Below, piece by piece: positions 33,195 through 45,145 of a DNA stretch of 64,000 nt. The stretch's first letter is position 1, and the number at the start of each line of letters is the position of its first letter. This DNA comes from Portulaca oleracea (taxonomy: Eukaryota > Streptophyta > Magnoliopsida > Caryophyllales > Portulacaceae). The DNA is taken from positions 52,158,581-52,222,580 of the forward strand of contig CM055873.1 of assembly GCA_029582165.1 (NCBI GenBank), written 5' to 3'. The notes beneath the pieces are model-generated. The model ran no database searches. It was not told the origin of the DNA and saw only the letters and a list, made by a program, of their open reading frames with translations. The translations under genes were made by a program, and so were the position numbers.

Positions 33195-34115
33195 GTGCAG
33201 ATTAATATAAGTACGGAAAATTGGCATATAGCCTCCTTCAAATTTATTGCATTTATAAATTCATTTATGACCTTTTTGAAATTAATATTGAAGAACCTCA
33301 ACTGGTTATGAGGACCTCAGTGCAATCATCAGTGAGGACCTCAAGCATCAGCACGATATTATTTTGTTTGAAAGATCACCCAGCTATTTCAGGGAAGTAT
33401 CAAACACATCCCAATCCTATATCCTCCCTCTATCTTTTAGATATGATTGTAATAATCTTAATTTCCTTCTCAGACATCAAACGAAAGAGAGAGAAAATAT
33501 GGCAAGGAAACTCGTGAAGATCAAGTCAGAAAAAGGAAACAAATCCTCATTAAACCGTTATACTCAATGAAGATACTTGCCTAATCAAGATCAACACAAA
33601 CTGGAAAGAATCAAGAAGCAAACAAAGACAACTAAAGGAAGTCGTTGAGAGTCAAATATAAATAAGAGAACTTATTCTCTTTACAAGCATCGATTTCAAG
33701 GAAGAAAATCGGTTGTAGGAGTTTTGTGAAAGAAAACTCGAGTGTAGGAATTGTGTAAATGCGAGTGTAACCACATTTGATTTGTGGCGAGTTTTGTAAC
33801 CAGTGATCTAACTGGTGAGGACCTTATAAGGTCGTAAGGTTGTTTGAGTTCAGTGATCTTCTGCTAAGTGAGGTCACTGTGTGTAATTGCCTCCTCTGTG
33901 AGGCCTCAAGATCAAGATCACGCCAGTCTTACGCCTCAGAAATCGATACGAGGACCTCACAGTCCTCTTACCAGCTGAGTTGTAACCTCTTTCCTTAAGC
34001 ACTTTCTGTTCAATAATAAAGAAGTTATTTTCAGTATTTAAAAGTGCTATTTAATCTAGTTGTGTTGTGTGAAGTGCAAAATTTTTTCATAACCCTAATC
34101 ACCCCCCTCTAGGGT
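33195..34115 (+). mobile_element. Probable solo LTR of an unrecognised retrotransposon
   Basis: The block differs in base composition from its AT-rich surroundings. It carries a TATA box (TATAAATA, 33657-33664), a polyadenylation signal (AATAAA, 34015-34020) about 350 bp on, and several near-palindromic GAGGACCTCA words (33307, 33332, 33951). It ends near AACCCTAATCACCCCCCTCTAGGGTT. That spacing is what an LTR U3-R-U5 would show. Ends and target duplication could not be fixed and there is no coding sequence, so the call is tentative. Confidence 0.35.
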
Positions 34116-35149
34116 TATTTCAAATATTTACCTCTCCTGACATTTTGAACCAATTTAATTTCACAATCTTTCCCTTGAATTTAACAAATTTTCCGGTGAA
34201 TATGTGATTTATGATGAAATTTGTTTGATAAAATTGCCGTCAATTTTAGCGAACCAATATCATCAAAAATCATACATTCGTCAAAAAAGTTACAAAATTT
34301 ACGGAAATGGTTGCTCAAAGAAATTGATTAGAAAGGACGTGCAATAAGGATTGAAATTATAAATGTCATAAACGTGAAGGATGTGTGGGCAAATTTTCTA
34401 TATAAGTGCATATTAATACAGGTATAGATTGACAATTAGGCTGAAAAAACAAACCCTTAACATTAATCTGTCCTACAAATTACTGGGAAACTAAAGATTA
34501 GATTTTTTTTCCCCACCCAACCACCATTCAATGTACTGAACCAACTAGTATCCATAGTTCATTGACATGGACATCTTTATCCCCTATAACATGCAATATA
34601 CAAGCATCTATATGACTAATTAAAGTTTTGGACCATTCAATGTATAACACTAGTTTGAAAAATCTATAACTTCTGGTCCTACCAAACAGCTGTGAATCAT
34701 AATTTGTCCAATTAATTGTCACATTGTACAGGTTTCTTTTTCACACCACCATAATTGTTGTTTACTTTCAAAATAACAGACAATGAAAGCACTGTAGATA
34801 GTCCAAAACTGTAATGAATTGAAGCAACCCTACAAATTGTACCCTAAACATTGTCCATGCATGCATCCCCAATTGTTTTCTTTCAAAATAGCAGACACCA
34901 TTACTCATTTTTATTTGGTTGTAATAAAATATAGCATGATATGAATAGTAGAAATAGTATTATTTTAATGAGTGTTGGGGGATGGTATTGTTAATGGTGT
35001 CCTTGGAGTTGGGGGATGAGGTGAGGGATGAGTGGGGTAGGAAGTAATATTTTATTGGAGTATGGGACTCACATGTAGAGTATATTTGTTTTTCTTTTTT
35101 TGTATTGGACTATATTTATTTTCTAGGATAAAATTGTATATCTTTCTGA
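34116..35149. other. Intergenic, no gene seen
   Basis: 34122-34165 matches 2725-2760. Otherwise AT-rich, no ORF of note. Confidence 0.4.
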
Positions 35150-36549
35150 TATGCCGTGCTTAAAAGGATGGTGCAGTATCACGTGTACAAGTACAAGCAA
35201 AGATAAAAACCAACATCTTTGAAGATTCTAGGAGGCAAAGACTTCTCAAATATCGTTCTGCTTTCCCCATGTTGAAGAGATTGATATTCGCAGAGGTGGG
35301 CTTAAAGGTAATTCCAGAGGAGTTCCAAGGCGTCTCCTCCCTTGAATCACTTGAAATTACTCATTGCCAAGAGCTGAAAGGTATCTCTGAGTGGATGGGC
35401 AGACTCTCCAACTTGGAGAAGCTGAAAATCAAAAACTGCCCATGCCTTAGAGAAACATACCCAGCAGAAGGAGGTCAAGACGAACAGTTCACTTCTTCAC
35501 TGCCTAAGTTGAAGAAATTAGAATTTGAAATTGTTGGGTGGGAGACTGTTCCTGATTGGTTTCAAGGCCTTTCCTTGCTGGAATCACTTGAAATTAAAAG
35601 TTGCGATCAGTTTAGGGAAATTCCAGAGTGGATTGGCACTCTCACCTCCCTCAAAAAGCTTGTTATTGATGATTGCCCTACATTGACCTCATTGCCAAAG
35701 CAGATAGCTGACCTCTCCAACTTAGAGAAGCTTGAAATAAGGGAATGTCCGAATGTTGTAGAAATGAGCTGGAAGCGAAGAAACGAAGTAGTAGGGCGTA
35801 TGAACTCACAACCCCGTCAGATGCAGCATCAGGAGGGTACAGACAAAGGCAAACAAGTATTGATTCCTCCATTCCCTAACTTGAAGAAATTGGTGTTGAA
35901 GAATGTGGGGCTAGAAGTGATTCCTGAGGAGTTTCATGGCATCTCCTCTCTTGAATCACTTGAAATAGATGAATGTTCAAAACTGATGGAGATACCAAAG
36001 TGGATTGGAAGCCTCAGCTCCTCCCTCAAAGTGCTTCGTATTTATGAGTGTCCAGAGTTGACATCATTAGTTAACCAAATGGTAGGCTTTCCTAACCTCG
36101 AAAGACTTGAACTTGAGAAGTGCCCTAAGGTGGTGGAAATATGGGAGAAGGCAACAGAAGAAGAAGAAGAAGAAGAAGATTGGGGCACACATAATCCTTT
36201 CTTCCCGAAGTTGAAGTACATGTGGCTTATTGATCTACAGCTAAGAGTTGTTGCTAAAGAGTTTCGTGGCATCTCCTCCCTTGAAACACTTACCATTAGA
36301 CGCTGGGGACAACTGGAGGAACTACCAGAGTGGATACACACACTTACCTCTCTCAAAACGCTATGGATTGAAGAATGTCCCAAATTGAGAAGGATGCCAA
36401 AGCAGGTGGCCGACCTCTCCAACTTGGAGTATCTTGACATCAGTTCGTGCCAGAGCCTGACGAGAAGATGCGAGAAGCCAAAAGGTGAAGATTGGCCCCT
36501 CATTCAACATGTCCCGGAAGTATACCTCGATGGTGTCCGCCAACGTTGA
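35150..36549 (+). pseudogene. NLR-D: LRR-only NLR fragment
   Basis: An open frame of 426 codons from ATG 35269 encodes four LRR super-modules (VGLKVIPEEFQGVSSLESL..., VGWETVPDWFQGLSLLESL..., VGLEVIPEEFHGISSLESL..., LRVVAKEFRGISSLETL) and the standard GEDWPLIQHVPEVYL end. Just upstream, 35150-35262 aligns with the MPCLKGW...KYRSAFP stretch of NLR-A but carries about 60 extra bases and is out of frame. No CC, NB-ARC or early LRRs precede it. It could in principle express an LRR-only protein from the ATG, but no promoter is apparent, so pseudogene is preferred. Seven consecutive glutamates (GAAGAAGAA..., 36160-36178) separate modules 3 and 4. Confidence 0.8.
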
Positions 36550-36625
36550 TTTTGACATAGTTCTAGTTGTATGTAAAAGGTGATAAAAGTAATTAAATAG
36601 TTTTCTTTCCAGCAAAATAACATTT
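36550..36625 (+). repeat. Conserved NLR 3' flank, copy 6 (short)
   Basis: GTATGTAAAAGGTGATAAAA and TAGTTTTCTTTCCAGC, as after NLR-C, then divergent. Confidence 0.6.
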
Positions 36626-36713
36626 TGGGCTGTGTAATATAGCATATGTTTTATATATAGGTCAATGATCATCTTAAATTATGCATATTTCATAATTTTG
36701 TAATATTTAATAA

Positions 36714-36722
36714 TATTTTTTC
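36714..36722. repeat. 9-bp target duplication of the hairpin element (left)
   Basis: TATTTTTTC, identical to 40386-40394. Confidence 0.8.
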
Positions 36723-37070
36723 GGGTTTTTGGCCTCAAATAATACATGCTGAGAGACTTGTGACTGACAATAATCCAAAGTGACTTTTAAACCACTAGCA
36801 GTCTGTACTTTTTCAATATTTTCTCCTAGCAGTCCATATTAGCTTTCCGGCGTCGGAAATATGACGTGGCCACCGGAGCACGTGGTCCTTTAATGAAAAG
36901 CATGTTAAGTCAGATTTTAGTATTTGTTTCTGATTTGTTTAAAGCCAGTGAAGGTTTTTTAATTAAAAAAAACAACGGTTATGACATGGAATTAAAAAAA
37001 CCTTCACTGGCTTTTAAAAAAATCAGAAACAAATACTAAAATCTGACTTGGCATGCTTTTCATTAAAGGA

Positions 37071-40000
37071 TGTAACAACCCACCTAAATCATAGAAATTA
37101 TAGTAATTAAATTTGTTTAATTAGTTAAAATGTGTTTAGTAATTTTTATAATTTTTTACAGTTAACTAACGGTGACAGGTCTCGGAGGAAATGGCTAAGC
37201 GGTCAATATTACCGAACGAATTCTTTTTCAAAGTGCTCTTAAAGAATACCATTTTTGGACCTCATATTAATATTATTTTAGGTTCTAATGTTTATTTTAA
37301 AATCGGTTTGATTACCGTGTCGATTTTTACGGCAAGGTGAAATTTTAATAAAAATACCGATCGTTACCGTTTTTACCGTAACAATCAAATTCACTTTACA
37401 AGTTATATTTTTACTACCATTTTAATTAAGAGAACTATTGTACACTTTTACTAAGTATATTAGTAGTATTACTATTGATATTATTATTATTACTTTATTT
37501 CTTTAAAGTTAAGTGGAGGGAGTAGTGATTATAAAATGGGGGTATGGGGGAGCTATAGGGTCATCATTTTGTCCAAAACACACTCAAACTCTCAGCTCTC
37601 ACTCTCTCCCTCTGTTGCCCCGAGCACCTGCAGCCACCACCCTCTGATTTTCGCCGGTCGCCGGCGACTTTTCCGGCCAGAATTCCGGCGGCCGCTTGCT
37701 CCTCTTCTATTTCCACACTTCCTTGTTCATTTTTATCTCCTCTTTCAAGTGGTATTCATCTCACACCTTATTTCCATTGTTATATAATCTGAGTTTTGAG
37801 TTGTTTTAGTGTTGAAAATGTTGTTTTCTTCTTGATTATCTTCCATTAACATGAATCTTAAAGAATAGATGTGTTTAGTTAAAGTTCCATTGAGAATCCA
37901 AGTGCTTTGAAGTGAGTTTAGTGAATCTTTGGGTTGAGTTTATGCTTATGGATGGAAGGATGATGTTTTATGATTTGCATGAAGTGTTTGATGAAGTTTT
38001 TAGAGTTTAATTTCTGTTTTGGAAGAGTAATTAAGTTAATAATACTTTGATTGGGTGTTTTATATGAAAATAGTGAAGAAAGTCATGGAAATTGGGATGG
38101 AGTGTAAGTGCATATAACTTGATGATTGTGCATGTGTATTATGCAAGCTTGGAGGGTGATTTTAGACATTGAAATTCTGGAAAATGGTAGTGATGTGAGT
38201 AAATTACATTTGGGTAAATAATTAGTACAAAACTTGAATGTTTATGAGCATGCATGATGGTTTGAACACCCACTGAGCATTCTGGTTATTTTCGAATTTT
38301 TACAGAGGAGTTATAATTAGTTTTTAGCCCAGATTATTGCTTAAAAAGGTGGCCTAGGACGTTAGCTAACACCGGGCTTTTGAATTTCGGTATTCCGACT
38401 TGTATAGCTCAAGTTAGAGCCAAAACCGTAAAGTCGTGCAATTATATACGATTTTGGAGACGGTGACTTGTTGCACATATTTCGTCTGTGTGGAGTTTGA
38501 ATCTGAAAAAGTGTTCAACATAAAAGTTTTAGGAGACCTTGCAAGCTTTCCAGAAAGGTATGGTATGTGTCAATCCGACGTCGGGAGTGTGAGTTATAGA
38601 GCCCGGAAGAAGGGCTGCAAATCTGAAAATTCTGGGTATAATATATTGTTTTAAGTTTGAACCAAAAGTGTTATAGTGACCTTGTGAGTTGTTTTTGGGG
38701 TGTTTAAATGTGACTTTATGGTTGTTAAGATGGAATTGATGATTGAGGACCATAGGACTTGGCTTTAAGAGACCTCGATGTCTTTATGTTATTTGATTTT
38801 ATCGTATTTTATTACCGAAGTCTCGCGTTTTTAAAGGAAATAAAATTCGTATCGCTCTCAAATTTTTAAAGCCTCTTTGATAGAATAAGAGTACATATTC
38901 TATAAGTATTTTTCTGTCCATAAAGCTCCTATGAGTTTAGAGCAAGTGCATAAATTTTATCGATTCTATTTAAATGCCAAAACCGCACAAAGGGAATATT
39001 TCGGTTTTCGCCGTTTCTGTCCAGAGCCTTTTCCGAGCTCTTCCCATCATTTTTAGCATCTGACCCAGTTGACAAACTTATATATTATATTTTTCCCTTT
39101 CCGAAAAGTGCTCGTTTATAAAATTCCGGGTTTCCTAGCCCCGGTTATAGCCAAAATACTCTTACCTCAAAAACCTGAAATTTCTTTTACATGTGCATTT
39201 CAAATCCTTTCTATGGGACGTTACGACCCTTTTTGTTCATAGCCTTTGCACTAAATTGTAACCTTTATCGTCTTAGCTCAAAGTTTCACACCGCTCCGCG
39301 CCATTCCCCGAGCCAGATCGTCACCAAGTTCACAGTATTTTAAAGGTACGCAAATTATCCAACTCATGTATTTATTTAAAGTCAAATCTGAGTTTTATCG
39401 CTAATATACATGCTAATGATTTTATTGTTTTATAAGTGGTCGACACTAAATTCTCTGAGCTAGAGTGAAGTCTAGCATTATTTCTGAGCTCTATTGGAGT
39501 GATCTTGACTGGCGATGTCATTGTCTAGCGATCACCCAATCCAAACTCGGTCGGTTTGGGCATGCGGCGTGTGTGAGGTGCTTGGCATCGATCGTAAGGG
39601 ATACCACGTCTTATCATATGTTATATTTTCAATGTAAAGACAGCATATGCATAGAATTCTTAAAGTTTAAAGACTTCATTGGTTTAGCGTGATTCTTTTG
39701 CCCTTCCCGTTTTGAAATGTTTTAAAAGCGGCATGAAAAACCGTTTTGAAAGCGGTTTTAATGTTGGAGGTTTGTGTCTTGAGAGTTTCCCCATTCACTT
39801 TTGCGATGTTTTACTGTTTTGTTTTAGGTGGTCGAGCTCCGAGAAAGGAAAGGGCGTCTGAAGTAGTTTACTCCCTAAAGTGAAAGGTAGACTTTTGCGT
39901 CGTACAGGGTTACTTATAAAGCAAGTGATAGTGGTGTATGGAGATATTTAAGGATCTATAAGCGTGTGGATCTATGTGTGTTTATGTATTGTTAAAGTTA

Positions 40001-40217
40001 AGCATTTGTGGCTTTTGTAAACTCCTTTATATATGGGGATGTGTTGGTGAATGTGGTTCAGTTGTGGTTTTGGTTGTCATTGTTGGTGTGCTTGGTTGGT
40101 TGGTTTTGCCTTGTCCTTAGTGGGGACGGTAGCGCCTCAGGCCGTTGTCCGCTGCGCTAATCATGTGATTACCGTAATGTTTGGGTAATTGTGTGATTAA
40201 GGTTTTGGGGCGTTACA
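37071..40217. mobile_element. Solo LTR, probably of a Ty3/gypsy chromovirus (Tekay/Del-like)
   Basis: Begins TGTAACAACCC and ends GGGGCGTTACA, i.e. TG...CA with short inverted ends. Flanked by AAGGA on both sides (37066-37070 and 40218-40222), a perfect 5-bp duplication; removing element plus one AAGGA restores the palindrome of the host hairpin. It contains a TATA box (37530) followed by a GC-richer leader with CT repeats, and no gag or pol. At 3.1 kb it fits the long LTRs of Tekay/Del elements; that family name is from memory of such ends and is tentative. A solo LTR implies LTR-LTR recombination after insertion. Confidence 0.8.
37530..37536 (+). promoter_or_regulatory. TATA box inside the solo LTR
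   Basis: TATAAAA, followed about 40-100 bp downstream by a CT-rich leader (CTCTCACTCTCTCCCTCTG) and a GC-rich stretch, as expected at an LTR R-region start. Orientation + is inferred from this layout. Confidence 0.5.
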
Positions 40218-40385
40218 AAGGACCACGTGCTCCGGTGGCGATGTCAGATTTCCGGCGCCGGAAAGCTAATCTGGACTGCTAGGAGAAAATATTGAAAAGG
40301 TACAGTTTGTCAGTGGTCTAAAAGTCAGTTTGGTTTATTCTCGGTCACAAGCCCCTCAACACGTATTATTTGAGGCCAAAAACCC

Positions 40386-40394
40386 TATTTTTTC
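40386..40394. repeat. 9-bp target duplication of the hairpin element (right)
   Basis: TATTTTTTC, identical to 36714-36722. Confidence 0.8.
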
Positions 40395-42299
40395 TAGTAA
40401 TAATAATGTATATTTATCAATTATAAGAGTATAATACTTATTAGTTATGTCAAAAAATATAAATAATAGTATAATTTTATCAATTATAGTAAAAAGTATA
40501 CATTTGATACTTTGAATTATTTAAGTGAAATACAAAATGATTATTACATTAATACAATAACAACAAATTCTCAACAAAAGACGTCTGATGCGAGATATAG
40601 ACACCTCCCGATGTTAACGAATAAGTAAATATCAAATATAAGGCTTTTTAATATTAAATAAAAATTGTTTGTAGGGTGTAACTGTAATGGTTAATTTATT
40701 ATGTTATTTATTTTTGTGTTCATGGATTTTTTTTTGAAAATTTTATTTCATAACTTTTCTTAGATGAAAATGGAGGAATAGACATCAAATTTATAAGTTA
40801 TCATAATCCAAACCACTTTATTTCTAATATTGTCTTCAAAAAGTTTTACTATGAATACAAGAGTGTCGGTTGAGTAACACGACACATTTTGGGACACAGA
40901 ATTGTAGATACCTATAGAAGTTGATATTCTTACTAGTCATCTGACCGCTGCTATTCTTCAAGGGTATTGTTTTGAACGACTTTGACATTGTGAATATTCG
41001 ATTCAAAACCTCTTTATATCAGCAAAATTCGAATTTAACTCTGTCCGAATTATCAGACACAAAACGACAAATCTGGACATCAACTTCTCGTCCAAATGTT
41101 GACATGGACTGATTCAAAAAAGGCAGATTCAAATATCAACTTCTCAACTTCTCATCCAAAAAAGACTAATCCAAACATCAATTTATCATCTGAATTTTGA
41201 CATTAATTGAATTTAATAAACCCAAATCTTGGCCCAATGAGGCCGTAATTTGGTTACCAAACAAAATTGCCAGCATCATAAGAGGCATACATAAACATCG
41301 ATTTCGACACTGCTGAGTAAACAACCACAGATTTCCTTGAGGCATCCAAATGCATTTGAGAACTCAACATTCATGAGATCGAAACCCACATGAAACATCA
41401 AAGAAAGACAACCAAAAGAATTATATATATAAACAAACATGTCCTTGAAGCGTGCTTTGAAAGCGTGCTTTTTTAACTTTCTAACCAGTCCACAAACCAA
41501 ACAAATAATCTCGAATCTGATCCAAGACAACTTACATATCCCTCTAAAACGAAATAAACACAGGTTGAATTAAGCAATGACACAAATAGACCAACGCAAT
41601 TGGGGCGATTACTACCAAAACTCTCGACACAAACTCAAGACACCGACTTCTGTGGGGACAATGTTTTTGTTTCAAACTTCTTCCTCGACAAGAAAACAGC
41701 AAACAGCAACTACTTACTGCTGCTTGCATTCCGGGGGACGTTACCGCTTGTCGCATCCCCGACCAGCTCTTCCGACTTTCTGTAGACAGACAACCAAGTT
41801 TTACTTATTTGCAACTAAATGTATCCGCGTTTGGATTTGAAGTTGACTAGGTAGGAATGATCATTTACTCACCTTGGTGCCACCAGCTGTCTGTAGAGAG
41901 ACAAAAGACAAGCAAAAAGACAACAATTAGCACACGTCTTTTTCTTGACATAGATTTCAAATTCAACGACTTGTATAGGGTGGGTCCGATGCAGTGCAGG
42001 GAGATCTAGATATAGAGTCTTATCTTAGCAAGCATGTTTTTCATTGCTTCCGGAATTAGTTTAGGCTCGTCAATTCAGGCAGGAAGGTTAAATTTGGGTC
42101 GAGTGCATATTATAAGGGGTTTGGGTAACACAGTTCAGGTGTACTTTGGGTTCTGGGAAACACAAACGGTACATTTCGATTCTGAATTTGAGTATAAACT
42201 TCAAGCCTAAAGGACATTCGCGTAAGGAGGCGTGTTAGAGTATAAAACCATCATTGGGCTTATAACTATCAACTTAATCTTTTGGTTGAGATGGTTCCA
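40395..42299. other. Intergenic, no gene seen
   Basis: AT-rich. 40980-41200 contains repeated TCCGAATT / AACTTCTCATCCAAA words like those in the small insertion at 56221-56507, perhaps a decayed relative. Frames around 41280-41840 look non-coding. Confidence 0.4.
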
Positions 42300-42525
42300 T
42301 AATGATGAACAACTCACTTCTTCAAACACTTCGAATTAGCGGTTGGAAACAACGGGAGGAATTACTAGAGTGGATACACACACTTACCTCTCTCAAAACG
42401 CCATGGATTGAAGAATTTCCGAAATTGAGTAGGACTGTAGGAGAAGATGCAAGAAGGGCCCATCATTCGACATGTCATCCCTGATATTTGCCTCAATGAA
42501 GACTTGATTTCATATACGAGCAAGA
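42300..42525 (+). pseudogene. NLR 3'-end remnant (internally deleted last module)
   Basis: Matches the last LRR super-module of NLR-D: LQTLRISGWKQ, EWIHTLTSLKTPWIEEFPKL, then a jump to a decayed RCKK...GPIIRHVIPD end. About 25 codons between are missing and the frame is broken. No 3' flank is recognisable. Confidence 0.75.
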
Positions 42526-42894
42526 AAAAGTATGCATAGTTATGGAGTCTAATTTAAATTCCATTTTAGAAACTAATTAAGGGCAAGAAAAGCACATGGA
42601 ATTGAAATAGATGGCCAGAGTTATCAAAATATTTTCGTGGAAGGTATCTTAGTCTTCTGTCACAATAATTTCTGGCTCCTACATATCTCAAAGCTAAATT
42701 GTTTTTCTCACATCCTATTTTCAAACCTTGGTTGTAGCATTGCTCAATTTTTTGTCCTGAAGACGTTGTTTTAAAACCTTGCCGGGGTTGATAATCCTAG
42801 AGTTTCTGATGTCCCTTGGCAAAAGCAAGCAATCCAAGAATCAAACTGGCAAAAATATGTCCGACCTGATAATCCGGACTTGTTCGGCCTAGAA
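42526..42894. other. Unrelated sequence before NLR-E
   Basis: No coding signal. It joins the NLR-E fragment abruptly near 42900, so it marks a truncation or rearrangement breakpoint. Confidence 0.4.
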
Positions 42895-43456
42895 AAAGAA
42901 ACCGTAGTGGGCGAGAGCCAAAGCAGTGGCAAGGTGCTTGTAGGAGGGCTAGATTATCTTACTCACCTCAATAATCTCAAGGGTGAGTTGATCATATCAG
43001 TGAATAGTGTTCCTGAGGGCAAGTTGGGATCGGGTAAGAAGACAATCATGGAGGAGAAAAGGAAGCTAAGTTCTTTGTATATAGTTTTCAAACCATGGCG
43101 AATATCAAAAGAACAGAGTGAGATGGTGTTGGATAGTTTAAAACTCCATGTTAATTTGAGATATCTATTTATTCAAAGTTACAGGGGGGATAAGCTTCCA
43201 AGTTGGATGATGGAGTTTGGCTACCTTCATAAGTTGGTTAGGATTAAGTTGGAAGATTTTGAAGGCTGTAGATTTCTTTGTGCATTGGGAAGACTTCCTA
43301 ATCTCAAAGTCCTCCAACTTAGGAATATGAGTACCATGGAGTTCATAGAGCAAAATCTGATCGATACTCACAGTGACATATTGCATCTCATCCCTTCTTC
43401 CCAAGCCTTGAAGAGCTCATTCTTCATGGCATGCCATGCTTAAAAGGATGGAGCAC
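42895..43456 (+). pseudogene. NLR-E, left part (LRR fragment interrupted by a retrotransposon)
   Basis: Close to NLR-A from VVGESQSSGKVLVGGLDYL through KLPSWMMEFGYLHKL and LCALGRLPNLKVLQLRNMST; CC, NB-ARC and early LRRs are absent. One base is lost near 43372 (DTPSQHI of the paralogs becomes DTHSDI and shifts frame). The coding sequence stops at GGATGGAGCAC, where the LTR element begins, and resumes at 53556. The gene was therefore truncated at its 5' end and split by insertion. Confidence 0.88.
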
Positions 43457-44599
43457 TGTAGGGCCCGCGGCCCGGAGGGCACGGTCCCCCACGGAAGGTC
43501 GATTCGACGTAGGGTTGCTTATTTACTAAAAAGGGACGAAATTGAGACTTTTGGCTTTTCAAGGGTTAATTTCGAAATTCGACAAAAAGTAAAAAAAAAG
43601 AACGATCCCGGTTCTGGATCCGCGGATCGTAGGCCAACCTGGGCATAAATGGTGCCTGGATCCACGCGGATTCCAGGACCATTATGGACCAAAAACTAAA
43701 AAAGAAAAAGCAAGCGGAAGGATCCGCGCGGATTTGGATCCTTTAGGGGCCAAAATTAATTTGTCGAGTCAAAAGAAAAGAGAAAGAAAAAAAAAAAAGA
43801 AAGCTGGCCAACCAAGGCGGATCATGCGGATCCGGCACTTTAGGCGAAACAAGTTTTTTTAACAAATCGAAAAGATGAAAAGAGAAAAAAGCCACCCAAA
43901 TAGACACGGATCCGCGAATCGCGCGATTAAGTCCATTTTGGTCGGTGTTCCTCTTTCTGTTTTTACGACTTTTAGAAAAAATGAAAAGAAAAACCTAAAA
44001 AAAAGAGAGTCGCGATTAATTTTAAAAGTAAAATTAACAAAACCTAAATTTTATGACTCGGTCTCGAACCAAAGAAGCGGTCCGGGGGTAAAGGTGTCGG
44101 TGTAGGGGGATGCCCTTGCACCGCCCGCCGAAGCGGCCTTTACTAAGTCGGGTTTACATTAGAAAATAAAATAAAGAAAAGTTGTCACAGATTTACTAAA
44201 AGTTCATGCAATTAATGATAGAATGCCAAAGTTCAACATGTAACAAGAAAGAGAAAAAAAAACTAAAATTACAGCGGGCGGGGCATATTAACTACATTGT
44301 TACATTCTTTCAAAACAGATGAAATATGAATGGAACAAAAACAGAGAACAGCGGATTATACCACAAAATCCGCGCAGATTTAGCTGAAGAATAGGTTGCC
44401 GGAATCCAATTTAGGTCGGGTGTGCGTCGGAATTTGTATAACAAGGTAGCCGAGAGAGACCCGCTGGGGAAATCCGCGCGGATTTCCTTATGCTTCGTCG
44501 GGGTTGAATTTGTGTTTGCCGGAATCAAATGTATTCGCCTCGAAAATCACCTCCCCAGAATCTAAAAATTGCCAACCCCAAAATCGGATCCGCGCGGAT

Positions 44600-44609
44600 C
44601 CTTAAATAA
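44600..44609 (-). promoter_or_regulatory. TATA-like box in the 3' LTR
   Basis: TTATTTAAGG on the minus strand, directly abutting GATCCGCGCGGATC. The same arrangement stands at 52932-52941 and, on the plus strand, at 58861-58870. Confidence 0.5.
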
Positions 44610-44839
44610 CCCCCGGAACTGGCAGCTGGTAGCAGCGGTTATTCCCTCGACCCAGGAAATCCGCGCCACTCCCAGCGGTTGCAAGGCGGTTTTGATCGAT
44701 TATCTTGTGCGAGTAACTTGAGAAAATTGCCAGAATCCGCGCAATCCTGACCGACCCGAATCTGCGCGGATTCTTGGGTTCTATTTGGATCCGGACCCAG
44801 TTCAAGATCCGCGTGGATCCACGTTCAAAATCTGGGCTG

Positions 44840-45145
44840 GGCATAAATCCGCGCCGATCTAAATAAATCCGCGCCACTTTTCTATATTTGGCCCAAAATA
44901 AAATCCGCGCCAACTTTAGTAGTTTGGCCCAAATTTCGTGAAACCCGTGCAGCCCTCTTTTGGCCCAAATGCTGAAATCCGTGCCAACCCGCCTGCTTTG
45001 GCCCAAAACCCTCAAATCCGCGCAAACCCGCCTATTTTGGCCCAAATCCGTAAAATCCGCGCAGACCCAGTTCTTGAGCCCAGTCCAGAAATCCGCGCCA
45101 ATCTTCTCTTAAGCCAGGTCCGACTTTGGCCCAAATCCGCGCGGG
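44840..45145. repeat. CG-rich tandem array in U3 (3' LTR copy)
   Basis: AAATCCGCGCCAA-type words alternate with TTTGGCCCAAA. The TTTGGCCC cores lie at 44887, 44923, 44958, 44997 and 45036, i.e. 35-39 bp apart. The same array is at 53180-53485 in the other LTR. Confidence 0.75.

Larger units (their letters stand above)
36723..40385. mobile_element. Mutator-like long-TIR (hairpin) element with a nested solo LTR
   Basis: Starts GGGTTTTTGGCCTCAAATAA and ends with the inverse. The arms are about 245 bp each, roughly 90 percent alike, and separated by a core of only about 20 bp (around CAACGGTTATGACATGG), so the original element was about 511 bp and almost wholly palindromic. Both sides carry TATTTTTTC, a perfect 9-bp duplication, which together with long TIRs is the Mutator (MULE) signature. 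There is no transposase, so it is non-autonomous. The right arm is interrupted at 37070 by a 3147-bp solo LTR. A transcript through the arms would make a long double-stranded RNA. Confidence 0.85.

Noticed and set aside
36155..36182. Acidic run as a possible acidic activation or transport motif
   Set aside because: It is a GAA microsatellite of varying length in an LRR linker; slippage explains it.
37536..37787. 83-codon frame inside the solo LTR
   Set aside because: Lies in the CT- and GC-rich leader after the LTR TATA box, as is common in such LTRs; no domain.
41276..41840. Overlapping frames on both strands (84-87 codons)
   Set aside because: No recognisable domain, no paralog in the window, and codon content looks random.
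44602..45045. Open frame of 147 codons on the minus strand in the LTR, with a 117-codon counterpart at 53024-53377
   Set aside because: It lies in U3, arises from the 35-39 bp repeats, and the second element has different frames at the same place; not a protein gene.
44840..45145. Regularly spaced repeat array resembling a CRISPR
   Set aside because: Units are degenerate, spacers are also repeats, and it lies in the LTR of a plant retrotransposon.
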